Source: JAEINY01 sp942490535
GTDB taxonomy: Bacteria > Bacteroidota > Bacteroidia > Bacteroidales > Marinilabiliaceae
Assembly (NCBI GenBank): GCA_942490535.1
Contig: CALNXQ010000002.1
Span: 62,001 to 126,000, forward strand
DNA: 64,000 nt
Reading direction: 5' to 3'
Part shown: piece after piece, positions 8,027 through 16,099 of the stretch
Layout: each line of letters starts with the position of its first letter
How positions within the stretch are numbered: position 1 is the stretch's first letter
The notes under the pieces: model-generated
Databases searched by the model: none
The model's input: only the letters and a program-made list of their open reading frames with translations
Told to the model about the DNA's origin: nothing
Translations under genes and position numbers: made by a program

Positions 8027-9067
8027 TCATCTTACCAACATAATGTATACCGGGAAGTGGTCACTGTACCCGCCGTGGTAGTTGTTGCCAACGTACGTCC
8101 GGAAGGGATATCCTTTGTAAGGGCCGTCTGAAACCCTAATATCTTGTCCATCATAAATACCGGATTGCTGATATTTATAATGCCCTTTTCCTTTTTTCAA
8201 AACCGGTTTGGTCAGAATGATCTGGTCAAACAAATTCCATTTTCCTTTATAAGCCAATGATCCCTCACCCCTGGAAAAATAGCTCTGCAAGGGGTTATAA
8301 AGGTCTCCCTTTTTCACTTGCTTCTTGTTTTCTTTCGCCCTCAAATGCACACTGACACTTTCATTGATGGGATCATCGTTTAAATCGCCCATGAGCATCA
8401 CCTTAGCCTTGGCATCCGTCGCCACAATAGAGTCGATAATGGAACGACTCACTTTAGCGGCTTCGTTGCGCAAGGAGCGACTGCGTTCTTCACCGCCCCA
8501 ACGTGATGGCCAGTGATTGACAACAAAATGCAAGGGCTCACCCTGAAACTGCCCCGACACCACCAATTGATCACGCGTATAGATGCGTTCGCCATCCTCA
8601 GCATCATAAATCAGCAAGGGCACTGCGCGGGTATTGGTCACTTCAAAATAGGCAGGTTGATAGATCAAGCAATTATCAATCCCACGCTGATCGGGCGATT
8701 CAAAGTGTACAATCTGATAATTCAATGCTTTTAATTGGGGATCATTCACCAAATCTTCCACCACCTGTCTGTTTTCCACTTCACACAAGCCCAATACTGC
8801 CGGACCTTCCACACCTTCACGTGCGGCCATCTGTTTAATGGCCGTGGCCATGTTACTCACCTTCTTCCAGTAGCGTTCACTGGTCCAGGCTAGCTTACCC
8901 GCAGGAGTAAACTCGGTATCGCGCACCTCCGGCGTATCAATGGTATCAAACAGATTCTCCAGGTTATAAAAAGCGATCATGCCCCGGTCAGTCGATTGAC
9001 TAACCACCGGAGTAACATTTAATAAACCCACTAACAAAACACCAGAAAGAAGCAACTTACTTAACAT
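8027..9067 (-). CDS. Secreted endonuclease/exonuclease/phosphatase family protein
   Basis: 346 residues with an N-terminal signal peptide (MLSKLLLSGVLLVGLLNVTPVVSQ), so it is exported. The EEP fold motifs appear in order: FYNLENLFDT (metal-side Asn), GLCEVEN (metal-binding Glu), VNHWPSRWGG, LMGDLNDDP (catalytic Asp/Asn) and GYSDHFPVY (catalytic SDH). Substrates of the superfamily range from nucleic acids to phosphoinositides; an extracellular nuclease or phosphodiesterase is likely but the substrate is not readable. It is monocistronic with its own terminator. Confidence 0.88.
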   Translation of the reverse strand: MLSKLLLSGVLLVGLLNVTPVVSQSTDRGMIAFYNLENLFDTIDTPEVRDTEFTPAGKLAWTSERYWKKVSNMATAIKQMAAREGVEGPAVLGLCEVENRQVVEDLVNDPQLKALNYQIVHFESPDQRGIDNCLIYQPAYFEVTNTRAVPLLIYDAEDGERIYTRDQLVVSGQFQGEPLHFVVNHWPSRWGGEERSRSLRNEAAKVSRSIIDSIVATDAKAKVMLMGDLNDDPINESVSVHLRAKENKKQVKKGDLYNPLQSYFSRGEGSLAYKGKWNLFDQIILTKPVLKKGKGHYKYQQSGIYDGQDIRVSDGPYKGYPFRTYVGNNYHGGYSDHFPVYIMLVR

Positions 9068-9220
9068 ACTTGTTTATTTTCGACCGGCAAGTTAATACTT
9101 TTAATGAGAATAAAAATAGTTTAGCCGAATGCTTAATTAAATTCATTACACCACCTTAGATCAACTACCGAAGTCTTTAATTCGGCACAAAAATAAAAAT
9201 AAAAATTTAACACGCGACCA

Positions 9221-9250
9221 TTTGGTCTACATAAAAAAAGCTTTATCTTG
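9221..9250 (+). promoter_or_regulatory. Promoter-like pair upstream of a candidate small RNA
   Basis: TTTG at 9221-9224 and a TTATCTTG element at 9243-9250 (TAnnTTTG with a shortened T run) are about 18 bp apart, as in Bacteroidota promoters. There is no gene directly downstream. Confidence 0.4.
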
Positions 9251-9256
9251 CGGCCC

Positions 9257-9468
9257 TCTATTTGACTGTTTTTTGGCGAAAAAGAGATCGGAGGGTTTTC
9301 TATTACCTCTATCAAATAGAACAATGGTGATCTATTCCACCGCCTTTAGGGCTGTGAACAGATTCATTTATCTCATGAAATTCTCATCCGTTTCGAGAAA
9401 GAGTTTCTTTGCACTTTTTAGTTTATTTTCGAAGGCTGCCTCCCCTTAGGTAGCCTTTTCTTTTTTTT
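9257..9468 (+). ncRNA. Candidate small RNA of about 210 nt
   Basis: This stretch lies between a promoter-like element (9221-9250) and a strong intrinsic terminator (9432-9468) and has no convincing reading frame. It can fold: TCTATTTGA (about 9257-9265) pairs with TCAAATAGA (about 9311-9319), and GGTG-n8-CACC forms a second stem near 9328-9343. Size and layout would suit 6S RNA or another structured regulator, but I do not recognise a known family. A 75-codon frame (9222-9449) overlaps it and begins inside the promoter, so I treat it as chance. Confidence 0.4.
9432..9468 (+). terminator. Intrinsic terminator
   Basis: AAGGCTGCC and GGTAGCCTT pair around TCCCCTTA, followed by TTTTCTTTTTTTT. 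It ends the candidate small RNA. Confidence 0.75.
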
Positions 9469-9493
9469 GGCTTTTAGAATTCAATTTCGTGAA

Positions 9494-9741
9494 GTAATGC
9501 CAAAAGAGTAACCACATAGTAGTGAAGAAATAGCAACCACGAAGTGGTGCAACAACCATAACCACGGGTGAAAACCCGTGGCCCACAAGCAGTGAAGCAC
9601 AACCCCAAGAGGGTTGAATTATCAACGATCCGATCAGTAGACACATTGAACCCCATCGGGGTTCAGGCTCATATTTGACCATACCGTATGCTTTCGCATA
9701 CGGCTATTATTGTTGGATCCCTTCAGGATCTAATTCTTCAT
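9494..9741. repeat. REP-like hairpin repeat, copy 1 (no transposase)
   Basis: A string of palindromes in fixed order: ACCAC-gaa-GTGGT, CCACGGGT-gaaa-ACCCGTGG, AACCC-n-GGGTT, GAACCCC-atc-GGGGTTC, CCGTATGC-tttc-GCATACGG and GGATC-n-GATCC. The same order and much of the same sequence recur in the copies at 9752-10390, 10450-10724 and 10725-10835. In place of a transposase, the centre holds a short GATCCGATCAGTAGACAC segment. Confidence 0.85.
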
Positions 9742-9751
9742 TAAAAAATAG

Positions 9752-10390
9752 AACCACGAAGTGGTGCAACAACCATAACCACGGGTGAAAACCCCTGGTC
9801 CCACAAGCGGTGAAGGGCAACCCCAAGAGGGTTGAATTATCAACTACCACAAATACCGCTCATCAAAAACAATCCCATGCTCATGGAGCAATTGCCTGTA
9901 CTCGCCTTGAAAGGAAATGGATTCATGATGTTTTTCCTGATTTTTAATGTAGCGAGATTTTTCCTCTTTTTCCTTCGGTGATACCGTGAAAGCACCATAC
10001 CCTTCCTGCCACCCGGCGAATAACTGAAATACACCTTCGTTTTTAATCCAATGCGCCGTTCCAACCTTTATATCCTTCACTAATCCAGCAAGTGCAATGG
10101 TAGGGTGCAAGTGTATTAATAAGTGCAGATGATCGTCCACTCCATTTATTTGATAAAGCTTGCATTTTTTATTCTTTACAATTCCCCATATGTAACGAAA
10201 CAACAATTCACGATTAGCCTTAACAAGTGTTTTCTCCCGATTTTTAGTGGAGAAAATAATGTGATAGATGATTTGAGTGTAGGTTGACATGACATTAGAT
10301 TTATTGAACCCCATCGGGGTTCGGATTCATATTCGACTATACCGTATGCTCTCGCATACGGCTAATCAGTGTTGGATCCCTTCAGGATCC
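9752..10390 (-). mobile_element. REP-associated transposon: hairpin repeat carrying the transposase
   Basis: The left half (9752-9846) carries the ACCAC/GTGGT, CCACGGGT and AACCC/GGGTT palindromes. The transposase gene follows, and the right half (about 10303-10390) carries the GAACCCC/GGGGTTC, CCGTATGC/GCATACGG and GGATCC/GGATCC palindromes. This is the full-length version of the repeat seen without a gene at 9494-9741 and 10450-10724. Confidence 0.75.
9844..10290 (-). CDS. REP-associated tyrosine transposase (Y1, IS200-like)
   Basis: 148 residues from the ATG at 10290, which gives the family start MSTYTQIIYHIIFSTKNR; an upstream ATG at 10314 adds eight unconserved residues. The HUH-type motif is H54-L-H56 (in VDDHLHLLIH) and the likely catalytic Tyr is Tyr114 (KSRYIKNQEKHH). 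Y1 transposases cut and rejoin single-stranded DNA at hairpins. The gene sits inside a hairpin-rich repeat whose halves flank it directly, as expected for RAYT proteins that recognise REP hairpins. The frame is intact, so it may be active. Confidence 0.88.
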   Translation of the reverse strand: MSTYTQIIYHIIFSTKNREKTLVKANRELLFRYIWGIVKNKKCKLYQINGVDDHLHLLIHLHPTIALAGLVKDIKVGTAHWIKNEGVFQLFAGWQEGYGAFTVSPKEKEEKSRYIKNQEKHHESISFQGEYRQLLHEHGIVFDERYLW

Positions 10391-10449
10391 TGCTCATCAT
10401 TAAAAATTACACCATTTTATTATAAGTAACAAACAACGTTCTCAACCAT

Positions 10450-10724
10450 GAGTAATGACAAAAGAGCAACCACGAAGTGGTGCAACAACCATAACCACGG
10501 GTGAAAACCCGTGGTCCCACAAGCGGTGAAGCGCAGCCCCAAGAGGGTTGAATTATCAACGATCCGATCAGTAGACGCATTGAACCCCATCAGGGGTTCA
10601 GGTTCATGCTATCTGTTACCGTATGCTCTCGCATACGGCTATTAGTGTTGGATCCATTCAGGATCCTGCTCATCATTAAAAATTACACCATTTTATAATA
10701 AGTAACAAACAACGTTCTCAATCA
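10450..10724. repeat. REP-like hairpin repeat, copy 3 (tandem unit of about 275 bp)
   Basis: It contains all six palindromes in the same order as copy 1, with minor changes. The tail and junction at 10666-10740 repeat the sequence at 10390-10465 almost exactly (stretches such as ATTACACCATTTTAT and AACAACGTTCTCAA), which shows a tandem duplication with a period of about 275 bp. Confidence 0.85.
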
Positions 10725-10835
10725 TGAGTAATGACAAAAGAGTAACCACAATGTGGTGCAACAACCATAACCACGGGTGAAAACCCATGGCCCACAAGCA
10801 GTGAAGCACAACCCCAAAGGGGTTGAATAAGATAC
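10725..10835. repeat. REP-like hairpin repeat, copy 4 (truncated)
   Basis: It begins like copy 3 (GTAATGACAAAAGAG, then a degenerated ACCAC-aat-GTGGT) and continues to the AACCCC/GGGGTT palindrome, after which similarity stops. The rest of the gap up to 11039 holds only the upstream region of the next gene. Confidence 0.75.
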
Positions 10836-11039
10836 AGCCACAAAGTTTTCACTCCACGATCCGATCTCAGGCACGTTTCCCCGATGCACCTAATTATTGT
10901 TGCCAGTTTCATTTTATCTCCTTACCTTTTTTCAGTATTTGCAATGAATAAGTGCATTTACAGTGATGGTAGAAATGGAAAAATTAACTTCCTTTGCTAC
11001 CTTAAAATTTGGTTATAATTAAATACTGAAGAAAAAGAA

Positions 11040-12233
11040 ATGGGTAAAGTTTTAATTATTGGAGCCGGCGGTGTAGGAACTGTAGTAGCTCATAAAATGG
11101 CCGCACTACCCGAGGTGTTTACCGAAATCATGCTGGCCAGTCGTACCAAAAGCAAGTGCGATGCGATTGCTGAAAAAATTGGTGGCAACCGCATTCAAAC
11201 CGCTCAGGTGGATGCTGACAATGTACCGGAATTGGTGGAGCTGATCAACAGCTACAAACCGGAACTAGTAGTTAACGTGGCGCTTCCTTATCAGGATTTG
11301 ACCATTATGGATGCCTGTTTAGAAACAGGAGTTTCTTATTTGGATACGGCCAATTACGAACCCAAAGACGAAGCCAAATTTGAATACAAATGGCAATGGG
11401 CTTACCAGGAGCGCTTCAAAGAAGCTGGCTTAACGGCTATCCTGGGATGTGGGTTTGATCCCGGTGTAACCAGTATTTATACTGCTTATGCGGCCAAGCA
11501 TCATTTTGATGAGATCCAATACCTGGACATTGTGGACTGTAATGCCGGTGATCATGGGAAAGCTTTTGCTACCAATTTCAACCCGGAGATTAACATCCGC
11601 GAAGTCACTCAAAAAGGTAAATATTGGGAGAATGGCGAATGGGTATTAACCGAACCCCATGAAATTCACAAACCCTTAAATTACCCAAATATCGGCCCCA
11701 AAGAATCCTACGTGATTTATCACGAAGAACTGGAGTCGTTGGTGAAAAACTACCCCACCTTGAAGCGCGCCCGTTTTTGGATGACGTTTGGACAGGAATA
11801 CCTGACACACCTGCGTGTGATTCAAAACATCGGCATGGCCGGTATCGCACCCATTATGTACGAAGGGAAAGAAATCGTGCCCATCCAATTCCTGAAAGCC
11901 GTATTGCCTGATCCAGGTGATCTGGGTGAAAACTATACCGGTGAAACCTCCATTGGTTGTCGCATCAAAGGATTAAAAGACGGAAAGGAAAAAACCTACT
12001 ACGTGTATAACAATTGCAAACACCAGGATGCCTACAACGAAACAGGTGCCCAGGGCGTGAGCTACACAACCGGCGTGCCGGCGATGATTGGTGCCATGAT
12101 GTTCCTGCAGGGCAAATGGAAACAACCAGGTGTATTCAACGTGGAAGAGTTCAATCCCGATCCGTTCATGGAAGAATTGAACATCCATGGCCTGCCTTGG
12201 CATGAGCAACACGATGTGGATTTAGAATTGTAA
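11040..12233 (+). CDS. Carboxynorspermidine/carboxyspermidine synthase
   Basis: 397 residues. The N-terminal Rossmann motif is GAGGVGTVVAHK (residues 8-19), followed by SRTKSKC for the NADP 2'-phosphate side and the saccharopine-dehydrogenase-family block YLDTANYEPKDEAKFEYKWQW. GCGFDPGVTSIYTAYA and NCKHQDAYNETGAQGVSYTTGVPA are characteristic of this subfamily. The enzyme reductively condenses aspartate semialdehyde with putrescine or diaminopropane to the carboxy-polyamine. Its partner decarboxylase NspC lies at 27646, about 16 kb away with an accessory region in between. A strong terminator follows. Confidence 0.92.
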   Translation: MGKVLIIGAGGVGTVVAHKMAALPEVFTEIMLASRTKSKCDAIAEKIGGNRIQTAQVDADNVPELVELINSYKPELVVNVALPYQDLTIMDACLETGVSYLDTANYEPKDEAKFEYKWQWAYQERFKEAGLTAILGCGFDPGVTSIYTAYAAKHHFDEIQYLDIVDCNAGDHGKAFATNFNPEINIREVTQKGKYWENGEWVLTEPHEIHKPLNYPNIGPKESYVIYHEELESLVKNYPTLKRARFWMTFGQEYLTHLRVIQNIGMAGIAPIMYEGKEIVPIQFLKAVLPDPGDLGENYTGETSIGCRIKGLKDGKEKTYYVYNNCKHQDAYNETGAQGVSYTTGVPAMIGAMMFLQGKWKQPGVFNVEEFNPDPFMEELNIHGLPWHEQHDVDLEL

Positions 12234-12253
12234 GAAACAATCCCTCTTTATAT

Positions 12254-12290
12254 AAATCCCTCTTCAGTTATGAAGGGGGATTTTTGTTTT
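12254..12290 (+). terminator. Intrinsic terminator of carboxynorspermidine synthase
   Basis: AAATCCCTCTTCA pairs with TGAAGGGGGATTT around GTTA, followed by a T-rich tail. Confidence 0.85.
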
Positions 12291-12868
12291 AAATGAGTTG
12301 GTAATAAGGCCTAGTATTGCGTTCAAAAAATAAAAATAGCAAAAGCTACACGAAGAAAACACAGAGGAATACAAAGAATAATATCTAATGCCTGGATGTC
12401 ATTACAATCTCTGTGAATGATCTTATGCTTTTTATAGCTCAGCGAGCTCTTTGTAACGTTTCATACAAAATATTATGTCCCGATAATTATCCAACCACAA
12501 AGACGGTTTCGCTTTGCTCAACCACGGGACACATCATTCGCGACATAAAACATTAAGACCCTATGAATACACTAAGAATTGAACTCCGATAACCTTTGTG
12601 CACTCTTTGTGTCCCGATGACTATCGGGATGGTGCCTTCGTGGCAAATTAACACCCTATGAAACAGCGCAAACAAGAATCCATTCATTTTAGATCTTTGC
12701 TTTCTTCACAAAACAAACCAACACCGAATATTAGCCAACCACCCCCCATCTCCCGAACTAAGCACTACTGACTATCCACCACTGACCACTAACTTAAAAC
12801 CATAAACACCTCCATTCCTATCAATCCCACACAAATCTATTCTTATTGATTGTTTTTTGATAGTTTTA
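12291..12868. repeat. Gene-free stretch with degenerate CACAAAG/CTTTGTG inverted repeats
   Basis: No gene seen. It contains short forms such as CACAGAGGAATACAAAG (about 12360), CCACAAAGACGG (about 12494) and, inverted, CCTTTGTGCACTCTTTGTG (about 12593), plus CCCGATAATTATC and CCCGATGACTATCGGG. Similar inverted repeats occur at 29.9, 46.4 and 48.6 kb. Confidence 0.5.
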
Positions 12869-12899
12869 TTTGCTTTTTAATATCAAATCATTACTTTTG
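12869..12899 (+). promoter_or_regulatory. Promoter of the asparagine synthetase gene
   Basis: TTTG (12869-12872), a 19-bp spacer and TACTTTTG (12892-12899) match the Bacteroidota -33/-7 pattern exactly. Transcription would start near 12906, about 40 nt before the ATG. Confidence 0.75.
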
Positions 12900-12947
12900 A
12901 ACCATATTTAATTACAGATTATTCTCCATTACTTTAATTTAGTTACT

Positions 12948-14534
12948 ATGTGTGGATTTGCAGTTTATACGGGAAGTGACAAGATGGACAGACTCAAGTT
13001 TGCCCGCGAGTTCAAAAAAATTCAATACCGTGGACCGGACAATTCGGTGATCAGAGACTTTAATGAAGACGGCTGGATGGGTTTTCACCGCCTGAGCATT
13101 ATGGATGTATCGGACCAGGGCAATCAACCCCTCGTTTATCAGCACATTAATTTAGTATGTAATGGAGAAGTATACAATTACAATGCGCTCAGAACGAAGT
13201 ACGATGCCACCTTCAGTTTTCAGTCCGACAGCGATTGTGAAGTGATCCTGCCCCTGTTTCTGGACAAAGGTATTAAAGAGACCGCACGCGCCCTGGATGC
13301 CGAATTTGTCTTTGTCATCTATGACGCCGTGGCCCGGAAATACTTTGCAGCCCGCGATCCAATCGGCATACGTCCCCTGTTTTACGGCTACTCCAAAGAT
13401 GGCAATATCGCCTTTGCCAGTGAAATGAAAGCCTTGCACGACATCTGCATGGACGTCAAACAATTTCCGCCCGGCTACTATTACGACGGCGAAGACTTTT
13501 TGCCCTACACCGACATTGCACGGGTAGATGAGTACGTTGATCACGAGCAGGAAGAGATTTTCAAGAACATCAACCAACTGCTGACCAAAGGGGTGGAGAA
13601 ACGCCTGCACGCCGATGTGCCGGTGGGCTTCTTGTTGAGCGGCGGCCTCGACTCCAGCCTGGTGTGTGCCATTGGAGCCCGTTTCCTGGGGCAACCCATC
13701 CGCACCTTTGCCATTGGCATTGAAGACGATCCCATCGACACCAAATATGCCCGTGTGGTGGCCGATTACCTGGGCGCCGATCACACCGAAGTACTGTTCA
13801 CCAAACAGGACATCTTCGACTCGCTCAGTCACCTGATCTATTGCATCGAAACCTTCGACATCACCACCATCCGGGCCTCCATGGGCATGTACCTCTTGTG
13901 TAAGTACATCGCGGAACACACCGATGTGAAAGTATTGATGACCGGTGAAATCAGCGATGAGATTTTCGGCTATAAATACACCGACTTCGCCCCCAGCCCC
14001 GACGCCTTCCAGAAAGAAGCGGAGAAACGCCTGCATGAAATCCACATGTACGACGTACTGCGGGCCGACCGCAGCATCTCCTGCAACGGCCTGGAAGCAC
14101 GTGTGCCATTCGGGGATCTGGATTTTGTGAGATACGTGATGCGCATTCAGCCGGAAAAGAAGATGAACTTCACCGGCGTAGGAAAATACCTGCTGCGCAA
14201 AGCCTTTGAAGGCGATTACCTGCCCAAAGACATCCTGTACCGCGACAAAGCCGCGTTCTCCGATGCCGTGGGCCACAGCATGGTGGATTACCTGAAGGCT
14301 TATGCCGAGGATCTATACAGCGACGACGATCTGGAAGCAGCCGGCAAATACTACCTGCATGCCACCCCCATCTCCAAGGAATCACTCCTGTACCGCGAAA
14401 TATTCGAACAACATTTCCCTGGCCGCAGTGAAGTGATCAAAGGCTTCTGGATGCCCAACAAAGCATGGGAAAATTGTGACGTGAACGACCCCAGTGCCCG
14501 CGTGTTACCGAACTATGGCAAGAGCGGCGAGTAA
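12948..14534 (+). CDS. asnB: Asparagine synthetase (glutamine-hydrolysing)
   Basis: 528 residues. Cys2 directly after Met1 is the class II glutaminase nucleophile (MCGFAVYTG); NGEVYNY (72-78) and RDPIGIRPL (136-144) complete the amidotransferase domain. The synthetase domain has the PPi loop SGGLDSS (231-237) and GEISDEIFGYKY. It makes asparagine from aspartate, glutamine and ATP in the cytoplasm. The length fits AsnB (about 550). A long antisense frame (13152-14276) is a shadow of its codon bias. It has its own promoter and terminator and is monocistronic. Confidence 0.93.
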   Translation: MCGFAVYTGSDKMDRLKFAREFKKIQYRGPDNSVIRDFNEDGWMGFHRLSIMDVSDQGNQPLVYQHINLVCNGEVYNYNALRTKYDATFSFQSDSDCEVILPLFLDKGIKETARALDAEFVFVIYDAVARKYFAARDPIGIRPLFYGYSKDGNIAFASEMKALHDICMDVKQFPPGYYYDGEDFLPYTDIARVDEYVDHEQEEIFKNINQLLTKGVEKRLHADVPVGFLLSGGLDSSLVCAIGARFLGQPIRTFAIGIEDDPIDTKYARVVADYLGADHTEVLFTKQDIFDSLSHLIYCIETFDITTIRASMGMYLLCKYIAEHTDVKVLMTGEISDEIFGYKYTDFAPSPDAFQKEAEKRLHEIHMYDVLRADRSISCNGLEARVPFGDLDFVRYVMRIQPEKKMNFTGVGKYLLRKAFEGDYLPKDILYRDKAAFSDAVGHSMVDYLKAYAEDLYSDDDLEAAGKYYLHATPISKESLLYREIFEQHFPGRSEVIKGFWMPNKAWENCDVNDPSARVLPNYGKSGE

Positions 14535-14575
14535 ATAAGAACATTAGACAATTACCATAAAAACCAATTTTTCAG

Positions 14576-14613
14576 ACAGGCCTGCCGTTCTTCGGAAGGC
14601 CTGTTTTTTTTTA
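14576..14613 (+). terminator. Intrinsic terminator of asnB
   Basis: ACAGGCCT pairs with AGGCCTGT around a 13-base segment, followed by nine Ts. Confidence 0.9.
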
Positions 14614-15011
14614 CAATCCGCCCCTTAAACACCTCACATCTCTCGCCAGGCGCGCTAAGATCAATGCAAAGGACGCCACCTGCATGTAACGTTGACGACG
14701 CCTTTGACGGAAGTAGTAACATGCGCTGTGATCGCCCCTAATAAAACTGTCCTGCTGTTACCTCTCAAAGGGTTTCCAACCGCTTTAAGGGTTACCCCAC
14801 CCACCCTTTCGGTGGCTGAAAACCCCGGAAGGGGTCATAGAAATCAAAAAACACCACCTGCTGAATTAAATCCACCTTGAATTTCTCAAACCATTGTGTT
14901 AACTTATTTATTCGTTAGTAAGTAGCACTTACCAAAACAACCACACAGGAAAAAATGAATCGTGCCGAATGATGGGTGAAGTTGAATGTATAAACTTTTA
15001 ATTGAACGATT
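14614..15011. repeat. Gene-free stretch with a short hairpin cluster
   Basis: At 14767-14835 three tight palindromes follow each other: AACC-gctttaa-GGGTT, CCACC-ctttc-GGTGG and ACCCC-gga-AGGGGT, with GG-rich arms recurring at about 14770, 14790, 14811 and 14831 (19-21 bp apart). They resemble the hairpins of the 9.5-10.8 kb repeats and the ACCGGAAGGGGT core of the array at 15829. The remainder up to the ATG at 15012 shows nothing else. Confidence 0.55.
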
Positions 15012-15761
15012 ATGAGCGATCAACTGGATTTGCAGGAACTGATGCCACAAATTACATCCGTTCCAAAAGAAGACATCAAGAGTTGCCCCATGCCCTTTGT
15101 CAATTACCTGGCAGAGGCCGAAGGACTATATGTGCGCGCCACACAGGATTTACCCCAATTGCAGGCCGTCGGCATGAAACCGGAACTATTGCCCGTCCTC
15201 TTGAAACTCACCGGTGCCGTGCGCATGGCCAATGCCAATTGGGAACAGCTAACCACCGAGCGTAAGGAAGCCATACAAGACTGGAAAAAAGAATCACCGG
15301 CCATGTACGCCCTCCGTGATGAGCTGCTGGATCACCTGGAATTTGCCTACCGCAACGATGAACACTTACTCGATCAGCTGGCCGCCATCAAAGAAGGCGA
15401 TTCGCATGCCGATGCCATCCAGGATTTAACCAGCCTGGCCGTGTTGGGGCAAGCCAATCCCGAACCGGTGGAAGCCATTAACTACGACCTGGAAAATTTG
15501 GAAGAAGCCGCACAGATGGCCGATCGCATGGCCGGTTTATTGGGAGCCGTCAATGGGCAGATGTACACCGATGACGAGAGCAAGCTCATCCGCGACAAAG
15601 GCTATACCCTCTTGAAAAAGGTGGTGGACGAGATACGCTCCTACGGCAAATTTGTCTTCCGCAAGGAGGCCGAACGGGTAAAAGGCTATACCAGTAAATA
15701 CGAACGCGACCGGGCAGCCGCCTACCGCCGTACCGTACAAGCCGAAACGGAAGCCGAATAA
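15012..15761 (+). CDS. Uncharacterised all-helical acidic protein beside a 21-bp periodic array
   Basis: 249 residues, no signal peptide or membrane segment, rich in Glu, Asp, Ala and Leu, and predicted helical throughout. I do not recognise a family. It ends in a basic patch (FRKEAERVKGYTSKYERDR) before a short acidic tail. The protein at 42371-43069 is similar in size, helical, and ends with a comparable segment (DDQARLARYTFPRPK), so the two may be distant relatives; this rests on visual comparison only. Its context is odd: a hairpin cluster upstream, a terminator directly after, then nine 21-bp spaced repeats. Codon use looks like the host's rather than AT-rich. Confidence 0.75.
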   Translation: MSDQLDLQELMPQITSVPKEDIKSCPMPFVNYLAEAEGLYVRATQDLPQLQAVGMKPELLPVLLKLTGAVRMANANWEQLTTERKEAIQDWKKESPAMYALRDELLDHLEFAYRNDEHLLDQLAAIKEGDSHADAIQDLTSLAVLGQANPEPVEAINYDLENLEEAAQMADRMAGLLGAVNGQMYTDDESKLIRDKGYTLLKKVVDEIRSYGKFVFRKEAERVKGYTSKYERDRAAAYRRTVQAETEAE

Positions 15762-15789
15762 TACGAATCAACGCTACTTACAAGAACAC

Positions 15790-15825
15790 GAAAGGGGCTC
15801 CGGTTGCACGAGCCCCTTCATTTTG
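15790..15825 (+). terminator. Intrinsic terminator of the helical-protein gene
   Basis: AAGGGGCT pairs with AGCCCCTT around an 11-base loop, then CATTTTGG. The first array unit begins four bases later. Confidence 0.75.
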
Positions 15826-15828
15826 GCC

Positions 15829-16018
15829 GACCGGAGAGGGTACCCCACCGACCGGAAGGGGTCACCCACCGACCGGAGCACCCCACTCCACCGACCGGAA
15901 GGGGTACCGGAGCGACCGGAGCGCCCACCTGATCGACCGGAAGGGGTACCGGCGCGACCGGAAGCCCTCACCCCACGACCGGAAAGGGTACCTCACCGAC
16001 CGGAAGCCCCCAGGCCAG
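15829..16018. repeat. Nine-copy 21-bp periodic array with core GACCGGA
   Basis: GACCGGA starts at 15829, 15850, 15871, 15893, 15914, 15935, 15956, 15977 and 15998, a spacing of 21 bp except for one of 22. The core is invariant; the other 14-15 bases vary, though AGGGGTACC- or CACCC-like stretches recur. Neighbouring units can pair as TACCCC/GGGGTA hairpins. Frames are open through it on both strands because 21 is divisible by three; no start signal or conserved product supports translation. From 16019 to 16282 there is no other gene, only the direct-repeat copy at about 16057-16099. Confidence 0.9.
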
Positions 16019-16056
16019 TCAAATTTCCCCTTTTAACTTTTTACTTATCCACTCCT

Positions 16057-16099
16057 CTCAAAAAAACACGTGCACTTTTGCCGAAAATGGATATTTTTT
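16057..16099. repeat. Direct repeat, left copy
   Basis: CTCAAAAAAACAC followed by CACTTTTGCCGAAAATGG and ATATTTTTT. A near-identical copy lies at about 19168-19217, on the other side of the DUF1028 gene and its insertion sequence. Confidence 0.7.

Noticed and set aside
9222..9449. 75-codon frame in the candidate small-RNA region
   Set aside because: It begins inside the promoter-like element and ends in the terminator stem; no recognisable protein features.
12291..12947. A tRNA or other small RNA gene in the 650-bp gap
   Set aside because: No cloverleaf or known RNA signature could be found; the gap is better explained by degenerate inverted repeats and the asnB promoter.
13152..14276. 374-codon frame antisense to the asparagine synthetase gene
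   Set aside because: Shadow frame caused by codon bias; the sense gene has all catalytic motifs, a promoter and a terminator.
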